NCBI GenBank assembly: GCA_002753275.1
Contig: PEAA01000011.1
Location: forward strand, 1 to 55,834
Direction of reading: 5' to 3'
Length of the DNA: 55,834 nt
Source of the DNA: Zetaproteobacteria bacterium
GTDB lineage: Bacteria > Pseudomonadota > Zetaproteobacteria > Mariprofundales > Mariprofundaceae
Part shown: positions 36,984 to 43,722 of the stretch, piece by piece
How positions within the stretch are numbered: the stretch's first letter is position 1
Layout of the letters: each line of letters starts with the position of its first letter
The notes under the pieces: model-generated
Database searches by the model: none
What the model saw: the letters and a program-made list of their open reading frames with translations, nothing else
What the model was told of the DNA's origin: nothing
Made by a program: the position numbers and the translations under genes

Positions 36984-37703
36984 ATGATGACAGATGAAAA
37001 AATAGCGGTTGAAAATCATACCATCGCGGTTGAAGATAAGCCTGAAAAACCGGTATGGCGCGAGTGGCTTGAGAGCCTCATCCTCATTGCAGTACTGGCA
37101 ATCGTTATTCGAAGTTTCATCGTTGCCCCTTTTAAAATTCCATCATCAAGCATGGTGCCGACACTGGAAGTAGGTGACTACCTTTTTGTCTCCCGTTTTG
37201 ATTATGGTTTACGCGTTCCCTTGACGGACATTCAATGGTTTCCATCACCTGCAGAGCGCGGTGATGTTGTCGTGTTTGATTATCCAGAAGACCGCAGTAA
37301 AGATTACATTAAACGGGTGGTAGGCCTCCCTGGCGATCTTATTGAATACCGCGCCAATCGCTTATACATCAACGGTACCGAGATGCCGTTGAATGAAAAG
37401 GGGACGCATACCTACTTTTTAGGTGATGGCAGTGCCGACACATCCGATCGCTACATCGAAAATTTACAAGGGGTTCGTCACGATGTGTTGCGTAAATCGT
37501 ACACCATCCGTGATGGTTCTTGGCGTGTCCCTGAAGGAAACTTTTTTGTACTTGGAGATAACCGTAATAACTCCAGAGATTCGCGTTTCTGGGGCTTTGT
37601 GCCGCAGAAATATCTGGTCGGCAAAGCGATGGTTATTTGGTGGTCTTGGGATTCCGTACGCAACACCGTGCGTTGGGACCGTTTAGGAACATGGCTCCGT
37701 TGA
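36984..37703 (+). CDS. lepB: Signal peptidase I (239 aa)
   Basis: LepB removes signal peptides from exported proteins at the outer face of the inner membrane. One membrane helix (WLESLILIAVLAIVIRSFIV) is followed by the catalytic Ser in KIPSSSMVPTL and the general-base Lys in KDYIKRVVGLPGD. Box E is GDNRNNSRDSR. AAGGA precedes two adjacent ATGs at 36984 and 36987; the second has better spacing. A GTG at 36966 would overlap lepA and seems unlikely. The pairing with lepA is the common order. Confidence 0.95.
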   Translation: MMTDEKIAVENHTIAVEDKPEKPVWREWLESLILIAVLAIVIRSFIVAPFKIPSSSMVPTLEVGDYLFVSRFDYGLRVPLTDIQWFPSPAERGDVVVFDYPEDRSKDYIKRVVGLPGDLIEYRANRLYINGTEMPLNEKGTHTYFLGDGSADTSDRYIENLQGVRHDVLRKSYTIRDGSWRVPEGNFFVLGDNRNNSRDSRFWGFVPQKYLVGKAMVIWWSWDSVRNTVRWDRLGTWLR

Positions 37704-37715
37704 GGCCCGAAGCCT

Positions 37716-38399
37716 GTGCATGATTTGAAAAAGTTCAACCGCTTTCAGCAAGATATTGGCTATACATTCAATGAGATAGGTTTGCTAAAAACAGCGTTAA
37801 CCCATGCCTCCGCCGTTACCCATATGCACCACATGGAGCGTTTAGAATTTTTAGGTGATTCGGTTCTGGGTGTGATTATCAGCAATGCACTTTTTGAGCG
37901 TTTCCCCAAAGTCAAAGAGGGCGAGCTTACCCGTATGCGCGCTTCATTGGTTTGCAAAGATAGCTTACTGATTGTCGCCAAACAGTGGCACATTAAAGAT
38001 GCCCTCAAGGTCGGGGACGGTGAACGGGATAAAGCGGGGCGTATCCGCTCGGTATCAATCTTGGCCAATGCTGTTGAAGCCGTCATCGCCGCTGTTTTTC
38101 GTGATGCAGGGTTTGAGTTGGCGACCGTTCTCGTCCTGCGTAGTTGGGATGAGATGTTGCAAGCAGTGAATGCAGACCAAGTCAAAGATCCAAAATCATC
38201 CTTGCAAGAGTGGACACAAGCACGCGCGTGGGGTGTTCCTGAATATATTGTCCAGGATTTAGGCATTGGTAAAGAGCCGCGTTTTCATGCCCAGTGCATG
38301 GTGAATGGCAAGTTATGTGCTGAGGGATATGGCATGCGTAAAAAGCTGGCCGAATTGCAAGCAGCAGAGCGAGCTTATGCTTGGTTACAACAAGATTGA
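37716..38399 (+). CDS. rnc: Ribonuclease III (227 aa)
   Basis: RNase III cuts double-stranded RNA in rRNA and mRNA processing. The signature HMERLEFLGDSVLG lies at about residue 39, the Glu in KEGELTRMR follows, and a double-stranded RNA-binding domain fills the C-terminus (DPKSSLQEWTQARAWGVPEY, then GYGMRKKLAELQAAERAYAW). The second acidic pair, usually Asp-x-x-Glu, reads ILANAVEA here: Asn118 stands in place of the metal-binding Asp, while Glu121 is kept. The start is GTG 37716. The gene sits between lepB and era as in most proteobacteria. Confidence 0.94.
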   Translation: MHDLKKFNRFQQDIGYTFNEIGLLKTALTHASAVTHMHHMERLEFLGDSVLGVIISNALFERFPKVKEGELTRMRASLVCKDSLLIVAKQWHIKDALKVGDGERDKAGRIRSVSILANAVEAVIAAVFRDAGFELATVLVLRSWDEMLQAVNADQVKDPKSSLQEWTQARAWGVPEYIVQDLGIGKEPRFHAQCMVNGKLCAEGYGMRKKLAELQAAERAYAWLQQD

Positions 38400-38417
38400 G
38401 AGGATTAAAAGGAAACT

Positions 38418-39314
38418 ATGAGCACTTTTAAATGTGGAACCGTTGCACTACTCGGGCGACCTAATGCTGGAAAATCAACTTTAATGAATTACATCATTGG
38501 TTCCAAAATTGCCATTGTGACCCCAAAACCTCAAACAACACGCCACAGAATTCTCGGCATTCATACCGACGATGATGGACAAATTGTTTTTGTCGATACC
38601 CCGGGCATTCATCAATCAAGCAAACAGATGAATCGTAATATGGTGCGTGTTGCCTTTGCGGCTGCACAAGAAGCGGATGTTTTAGCGATTATGCAAGATG
38701 TCAGCAAACCCCTCGATTCAGGAACCAAAGCGCTCATTGAACGCTTTGCGACCATGGATAAGCCACGCATTCATGTGCTCAACAAAATCGACTGCATCAA
38801 ACGCGATGATCTATTGCCACGATTGGCAACCTTACAAGCATTAGATGCAGGTGCTTTGGCTTGGGTTCCCATCTCAGCACGAAAAGGGATTCAAGTTGAT
38901 GGTTTGGTTAAAGTCATGCGCGATGCGCTTCCGCAAGGTGAACCGATCTATGACCCTGAATGGTTTACCGATCAAAACCAGCGTCAATTGGCAGCAGAGT
39001 ATGTCCGTGAGCAGGTGTTCTTATCGATGAATCAAGAGATCCCCTTTCAGACCGCCGTCGATATTGAACTGTTTGATGCCCATGATGAGGGGATTGATAT
39101 CGAAGCGGTGATCTTGGTGGGCAGTGAACGACACAAACCGATGTTAATCGGCAAAGGCGGGGAAGGGATGAAACGGATGGGTATGCGCGCGCGCGAAGGT
39201 CTTGAGATCCTGCTTGGCTGCCATGTTCATCTTAAATTGTGGGTCAAGGTGCAGCCCGGTTGGTTTGAAGATGCACAACAGTTGCATGAATTGGGATTAG
39301 GAAGCGGCGAATAA
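38418..39314 (+). CDS. era: GTPase Era (298 aa)
   Basis: Era is a GTPase that binds the 3' end of 16S rRNA and assists 30S assembly. It shows G1 GRPNAGKST at about residues 13-21, the conserved KIAIVTPKPQTTRHRILGI stretch, G3 DTPG, G4 NKID, and a C-terminal KH domain around ILVGSERHKPMLIGKGGEGM. Length is normal. It lies 18 bases after rnc and before recO, the usual coupled order. Confidence 0.97.
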   Translation: MSTFKCGTVALLGRPNAGKSTLMNYIIGSKIAIVTPKPQTTRHRILGIHTDDDGQIVFVDTPGIHQSSKQMNRNMVRVAFAAAQEADVLAIMQDVSKPLDSGTKALIERFATMDKPRIHVLNKIDCIKRDDLLPRLATLQALDAGALAWVPISARKGIQVDGLVKVMRDALPQGEPIYDPEWFTDQNQRQLAAEYVREQVFLSMNQEIPFQTAVDIELFDAHDEGIDIEAVILVGSERHKPMLIGKGGEGMKRMGMRAREGLEILLGCHVHLKLWVKVQPGWFEDAQQLHELGLGSGE

Positions 39315-39338
39315 TCACACGATCAAGGGGTTGATGAA

Positions 39339-40022
39339 GTGGCTGAAATCAACGATATGGGGCTATTGTTACGCCGCATTCCTTTTAGTGAAACTTCGCT
39401 GATTCTCCATCTCTTGACAGAAAACCATGGCCGCATTGCATTGATGGCCAAAGGAGCGCGGCGAGCCAAAAGTCCCTTTCGCGCCAGTTTGATGGAATAT
39501 TGTTCCTTGCAACTCACTTGGCGATCCGGGCGAACAGGCATGGGAACCTTGACCGAAGTGACGCGTGTAACATCTCTGCTGCATGAAAACAAGTGGTTGG
39601 CAGGGATGGAGATACAAACGATTGCAGCCCAACTTTTTCATGAAGGGGATCCCCATGGTTTTTTACAACTGCAACAGGCATTAATGCTTTTGCAGCAACG
39701 CGATGCCCGTATGGGGATGTTAATGGGAATCTGGCATTTGCTTCAAAACAACGGTTGGATTGGAGATATGAACCATTGCTGGCGCTGCGCAAATCTGTTG
39801 CAAGATCGTGCGGTGATGCTGTGGCATGAGGGCGAGTTATGTTGTCGCCAATGTGCGATTTCAGGTTTCGTAATCCATGCAGGGATACGCAAAAGTATCA
39901 CCTTGGCGGCGGGTCACCCCTTGTTACGCATGCATGATGAAGATCTGCAATTGTGGCAACAATGTATTATGAATCTGCTGCGTATCCATGGCATCCGTTG
40001 GCAACCCAATGATTATCTGTAG
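39339..40022 (+). CDS. recO: DNA repair protein RecO (227 aa)
   Basis: RecO works with RecF and RecR to load RecA on gapped DNA. The N-terminal OB fold starts with LLLRRIPFSETSLILHLLTE and continues to MAKGARRAKSPF. A four-Cys zinc site (CWRCANLL and CCRQCAI) is kept in the middle of the helical domain. The start is GTG 39339, eight bases after AGGGG. The length is slightly below E. coli RecO (242) but complete. Confidence 0.93.
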   Translation: MAEINDMGLLLRRIPFSETSLILHLLTENHGRIALMAKGARRAKSPFRASLMEYCSLQLTWRSGRTGMGTLTEVTRVTSLLHENKWLAGMEIQTIAAQLFHEGDPHGFLQLQQALMLLQQRDARMGMLMGIWHLLQNNGWIGDMNHCWRCANLLQDRAVMLWHEGELCCRQCAISGFVIHAGIRKSITLAAGHPLLRMHDEDLQLWQQCIMNLLRIHGIRWQPNDYL

Positions 40023-40065
40023 TCTATGCCTTCGTTTTAAAAGCGTGAAACTTGGAGAGTAAACG

Positions 40066-40773
40066 ATGAATTTGGGTGTAAATATTGATCATGTGGCGAC
40101 CTTGCGCCAAGCGCGTGGGACACACTACCCCGATCCCATTGCCGCAGCGCAGGCTTGTATTGCTGCAGGTGCCGATGGTATTACCGCACATTTGCGCGAA
40201 GATCGGCGTCATATTGTCGATGCGGATATGGAGCAACTGGCCACAATGGAGCTTCATTTAAATATGGAGATGGCAGCCACCGATGCCATGGTCGCGATTG
40301 CTTGCCACTTGAAGCCTGCCGCATGCTGCTTAGTCCCCGAAAAGCGCGAAGAACTCACCACGGAAGGGGGGCTTGATGTGTGTTCGCATCAGTCACGCTT
40401 GCATGATGTGGTGGCACAATTGCGCAGTAGTGGCAGTCGCGTTTCAATGTTTATTGATCCCGATTATGCACAAATTGAGGCATGTGTTGCCATCCATGCA
40501 CCAGTGATTGAAATTCATACGGGGCACTATGCCAACCTTTCAGGGGCTGCGCAGTTGCAAGAGTTGGAGATCATTACCAATGCTGCCAACTATGCAAAAT
40601 CACTGGGGTTGATTGTTCATGCAGGTCACGGCTTAACCCTTGAAAACACACCGGCAATTGTCGCCATTGATGCCATTGAAGAGCTCAATATTGGTCATGC
40701 CATTGTGGCCGATGCCATCTTTAAAGGATTGCATCAATCGGTCCGCGACTTTAAATCGATCATGGTTCGATGA
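40066..40773 (+). CDS. pdxJ: Pyridoxine 5'-phosphate synthase PdxJ (235 aa)
   Basis: PdxJ condenses deoxyxylulose 5-phosphate with 3-amino-2-oxopropyl phosphate to give pyridoxine phosphate. The TIM-barrel start MNLGVNIDHVATLRQARGT and the segments GITAHLREDRRHI, CLVPEKREELTTEGGLDV and VHAGHGLT are nearly invariant in the family. The ATG follows GGAG. Its last bases overlap acpS as ATGA, so the two are translated together. Confidence 0.97.
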   Translation: MNLGVNIDHVATLRQARGTHYPDPIAAAQACIAAGADGITAHLREDRRHIVDADMEQLATMELHLNMEMAATDAMVAIACHLKPAACCLVPEKREELTTEGGLDVCSHQSRLHDVVAQLRSSGSRVSMFIDPDYAQIEACVAIHAPVIEIHTGHYANLSGAAQLQELEIITNAANYAKSLGLIVHAGHGLTLENTPAIVAIDAIEELNIGHAIVADAIFKGLHQSVRDFKSIMVR

Positions 40774-41162
40774 TTGTTGGCATCGGGGTCGATCGTATCG
40801 CCATCGCAAGGGTTGCCAATACCTATGCCCGTTTCCAACATCAGTTTGTTGCGAGGATTTTTACACCTCTAGAGTTTGAGCAGGCCAATGAACGCAGTAC
40901 TATTACACGGCGATTAGCGATGTTCTTTGCGGCCAAAGAGGCCGTTGCCAAAGCGTTGGGAACAGGGTTTTCTCAAGGTGTTGCGCCCAAGATGATTGAA
41001 ACGCGTTATTTGTCATCAGGGCAGCCAACGATTATATTGCATGGTATGGCGGCTGAAATTGCAACCCGTAAGGGAATTGCCCACATCCATATTTCATTAA
41101 CAGACGATGAGGGAATTGCCCAGGCCTTTGCCGTTGCGGAGGCTACTTGTGCATGTAAATAA
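40770..41162 (+). CDS. acpS: Holo-[acyl-carrier-protein] synthase (130 aa)
   Basis: AcpS moves the 4'-phosphopantetheine arm from CoA onto acyl carrier protein. The N-terminal GIGVDRIAIARV holds the Mg-binding Asp, and FFAAKEAVAKALGTG carries the second metal ligand Glu. Length is normal. It overlaps pdxJ by four bases, and its last 14 bases overlap thiL. Confidence 0.95.
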   Translation: MIVGIGVDRIAIARVANTYARFQHQFVARIFTPLEFEQANERSTITRRLAMFFAAKEAVAKALGTGFSQGVAPKMIETRYLSSGQPTIILHGMAAEIATRKGIAHIHISLTDDEGIAQAFAVAEATCACK

Positions 41163-42087
41163 TAATGAATTTGAACTGATCGAGTTGGCCTTTCGTCAAC
41201 ATGTTCCTCACATCTCTGCCAATACCTCGGTGACCAATGGTGATGATGCCTCTGTTCACCGAATTCCTGAAGGGTTTGAGTGGGTGACCAGTGTGGATGT
41301 CTCCCTTGCGGGGGTGCATTGGCCAGATGACTTTCCTTTGGCATTGGCTGCAGATCGAGCCGTCTGCGCCGCGCTTTCTGATTTGGCCGCCATGGGGGCT
41401 ACGGCAACCAATGTCTGGGTAGCCGCGATGGCAACCGATGCCAGTGCGTTGAACGCCTTGGGGCAAGGCGTCGCAGATGCATGCAATCGCCATGGGGTTG
41501 AACTTTCAGGTGGAGATACCGTGAAATCATCCAACAATGGACTTTCCGTCACCGTGGCAGGTTTGATTCCCAATGGTGATGCCATGCGCCGCAATCAAGC
41601 CCGCGTAGGAGAATCCCTTTGGGTTGTTGGCTTGTTGGGAATGTCTGCACTGAGCCTGGAACAGTGGCAATTGGGGCAGCGCGAAGCCGAACAAATTCGC
41701 TATTTTGCCAGAATCGAACCGCTTTTATCCCAAGGTGTCATGCTCCGCCAACTTGGTGTCCGCAGCTGCATCGACATTAGCGACGGACTACTTCAAGATG
41801 CACATCATCTGGCAAAAGCATCCGGCTGTGGTTTACAAATCTCACTTGAATCGTTGCCTTTTTGGCAATCACTTTCGACCGCGTTGGGGCATGAGAAAGC
41901 AACAAAAGTACTGTTGTCTGGTGGCGAAGATTATGCTTTGCTCTTCTCTGCACCAACAGATCTACCAGGCCTTGAGCCATTGCAAGCGGTCAAGATTGGT
42001 ACCGTCATCGAAGGCGCTGGAATTCATGTCACCTTTGCGGAACAAACCATCAATATCCCGACCCAAGGATTTGATCACTTTGCGTAA
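41149..42087 (+). CDS. thiL: Thiamine-monophosphate kinase ThiL (312 aa)
   Basis: ThiL makes thiamine diphosphate from the monophosphate. It is of the PurM/SelD fold, with NGDDAS near residue 30, TSVDVSLAGVHWP, LSDLAAMGA, LSGGDTV, DISDGLLQDAHH and LSGGEDYALLF. GTG 41149 is six bases after GGAGG and is the best start; a longer frame from ATG 41107 would only add acpS-overlapping sequence. With thiO at the other end of the window, thiamine synthesis is represented twice but not in one operon. Confidence 0.93.
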   Translation: MHVNNNEFELIELAFRQHVPHISANTSVTNGDDASVHRIPEGFEWVTSVDVSLAGVHWPDDFPLALAADRAVCAALSDLAAMGATATNVWVAAMATDASALNALGQGVADACNRHGVELSGGDTVKSSNNGLSVTVAGLIPNGDAMRRNQARVGESLWVVGLLGMSALSLEQWQLGQREAEQIRYFARIEPLLSQGVMLRQLGVRSCIDISDGLLQDAHHLAKASGCGLQISLESLPFWQSLSTALGHEKATKVLLSGGEDYALLFSAPTDLPGLEPLQAVKIGTVIEGAGIHVTFAEQTINIPTQGFDHFA

Positions 42088-42553
42088 CCATCCCTATAAA
42101 TTCTCATTTTGGGTTGCAGCAGGCTTTGGTAGTGGTTGGCTGCCCAAAGCTCCAGGCACTTGGGGAAGTTTGGCAGCGCTCATCCCCCTCTATATGATCG
42201 CCGGTGATGGTTCGTTAGCATGGTTCTCATTTGCACTCTTTTTTACCGTGATTGGCTGTTTTATCTGTGCCGTGGTATTGCCTCAATTAACCAATCATGA
42301 TCCAGGCTGGATTGTCATTGATGAGTGGGCAGGGCTTGGATGGTGTGTCGCATTGAACTCACTTTTTATTGACCATTTGCTGCTCCTTCTCCTGCTGAGT
42401 TTCCTATCGTTCCGCCTTTTTGATATCTGGAAACCTTGGCCCATTTCATGGGTCGAAAAACAAGGTCCCGATTGGTGGAGTATTATGGCCGATGATCTGG
42501 TTGCCGGGATGGTAGGCAGTGGATTGCTGTTTATGATCGTTGCTTTTATCTAG
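42080..42553 (+). CDS. pgpA: Phosphatidylglycerophosphatase A (157 aa)
   Basis: PgpA dephosphorylates phosphatidylglycerophosphate to phosphatidylglycerol in the inner membrane. Family motifs are AAGFGSGWLPKAPGTWGSL at the N-terminus and DPGWIVIDEWAGLG in the middle. Several hydrophobic segments are present. The start is uncertain: TTG 42080 has AAGGA ten bases upstream and overlaps thiL by eight bases; an ATG at 42026 would add 18 residues. Order thiL-pgpA is widespread. Confidence 0.9.
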   Translation: MRNHPYKFSFWVAAGFGSGWLPKAPGTWGSLAALIPLYMIAGDGSLAWFSFALFFTVIGCFICAVVLPQLTNHDPGWIVIDEWAGLGWCVALNSLFIDHLLLLLLLSFLSFRLFDIWKPWPISWVEKQGPDWWSIMADDLVAGMVGSGLLFMIVAFI

Positions 42554-42568
42554 GGATAGTGGTGCAAG

Positions 42569-43051
42569 ATGCGATCGATCGAACAACAATGTATTGATAC
42601 CCTCGCTTCGGCAGCCATCACGCTTCGCTGTGCGGAATCTTGTACGGGTGGTGGTATCATGGCGCGCATCGCATCGGTTGCAGGCGCCTCACAAGTCCTT
42701 GATAGAGGTTGGGTCGTTTACAGTAACCAAGCCAAACATGAGATGCTAGGCGTCCCCTTGCCCCTTATCGAATCAAAAGGGGCCGTCAGTGAAGAGGTCG
42801 TTCGTGCATTGGTTGAAGGGATGTGCACAGATCATCATGAAAAAATCATCTGCTTATCAATCAGTGGTATCGCTGGCCCTGAGGGTGGAAGCATTGACAA
42901 GCCAGTCGGAACAATCTGGATGGCGACAACCTTGGCTGAAAAAATAGAAACACGCTGCTTGAATTTAAAGGGAGACCGTCAGAAAATTCAACAAGAAGCC
43001 ATTGATCATGCACTACAATGGATCATAGATCGTGTAGCGTCGATCCGATGA
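42569..43051 (+). CDS. pncC: Nicotinamide-nucleotide amidohydrolase PncC/CinA C-terminal type (160 aa)
   Basis: PncC deamidates NMN to nicotinic acid mononucleotide in NAD recycling. The protein is the stand-alone CinA C-terminal domain: AESCTGGGIMARIASVAGAS near residue 22 with the catalytic Ser, YSNQAKHEMLGV, GAVSEEVVRAL, and SGIAGPEGGSIDKPVGTIW. The N-terminal CinA pyrophosphatase half is absent, as in many proteobacteria. It ends the plus-strand run and is convergent with the Hpt gene. Confidence 0.95.
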   Translation: MRSIEQQCIDTLASAAITLRCAESCTGGGIMARIASVAGASQVLDRGWVVYSNQAKHEMLGVPLPLIESKGAVSEEVVRALVEGMCTDHHEKIICLSISGIAGPEGGSIDKPVGTIWMATTLAEKIETRCLNLKGDRQKIQQEAIDHALQWIIDRVASIR

Positions 43052-43090
43052 GGGTAGAGCTCCCACAATAAGCCAATAAGGTGATGCAAA

Positions 43091-43372
43091 CTAAATTTGT
43101 GCAACAGCCTCAGCAATAACCGTTTCAAGGGTTTCCAACTTCAACTGACAACCGTCCTGATCTTCTGCCAATGCTGCTTTTTCTAAACTGGCCGCGGCTT
43201 CTGTCACAGTTGCAAAGCCAAACATTCCGCCTTGACCTTTGAGGTTGTGTGCCTGACGACGGGCAGTATCAAAAGCGCCTTCTGCCAAGGCTACTTTAAT
43301 ATTTTCAATGCCATCCATACATGATTGCTTAAATCGTGGTAACAACGGAACAAGGCAGGGATCGATAGCCAT
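43091..43372 (-). CDS. Stand-alone Hpt phosphotransfer protein (93 aa)
   Basis: The whole protein is a four-helix Hpt domain. The phosphorylated His lies in ARRQAHNLKGQGGMFGF, followed by the second helix EAAASLEKAALAE. It would shuttle phosphate between receiver domains of hybrid kinases and response regulators. I take ATG 43372, eight bases after GGAGG; an ATG at 43387 is part of that same site. The three hybrid kinases in the window lack Hpt domains, which makes this a possible common partner. It follows the 63-aa protein gene in the same direction. Confidence 0.88.
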   Translation of the reverse strand: MAIDPCLVPLLPRFKQSCMDGIENIKVALAEGAFDTARRQAHNLKGQGGMFGFATVTEAAASLEKAALAEDQDGCQLKLETLETVIAEAVAQI

Positions 43373-43434
43373 GGTCAAGGCCTCCATTTTTTTTCGTAGA
43401 GAATAGTGTTTCGTGCGTTTTTTTCAAGAAAGTG

Positions 43435-43626
43435 CTATGAAGGTTGGCACTCATCACGGTAGAGACAAGGAACAACCGCACAGTTCTCAATCGTTTGGAA
43501 ACAAGCACTGTTGCCTTCAGCAATTTGAATTGCATGAATGAGTTCTGCTTTTTTTAATTTTGAGGTGCCTTTGATTTGCAAAGGCTTGGCCTTTTCGATC
43601 AACTCTTTTTTTGTAATCATTGCCAT
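43435..43626 (-). CDS. Small Rho-N/SAP-like protein with Cys-rich tail (63 aa)
   Basis: Residues about 4-38 (KKELIEKAKPLQIKGTSKLK, then KAELIHAIQIAEGN) form the helix-extended-helix pattern of Rho N-terminal or SAP domains, which bind nucleic acid. The tail has four Cys (ACF, NCAV, PCLY, ECQ) with spacing that might bind a metal. Similar short proteins are known in other environmental bacteria without a defined role. ATG 43626 is seven bases after GGAG. It lies between the FIST/HD-GYP gene and the Hpt gene, possibly in one transcript. Confidence 0.75.
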   Translation of the reverse strand: MAMITKKELIEKAKPLQIKGTSKLKKAELIHAIQIAEGNSACFQTIENCAVVPCLYRDECQPS

Positions 43627-43722
43627 GAAGAGACTCCAATTATGTGATGACTAAGTATTTGTTTGCCGTAGAATAACCAACTCAGTTGACATCGCAACGG
43701 GAGATCTTGACATGGCCAATGT

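Noticed and set aside
41107-41148. Longer start for thiL
   Set aside because: The extra codons lie in acpS and do not match ThiL; GTG 41149 has GGAGG at the right distance.
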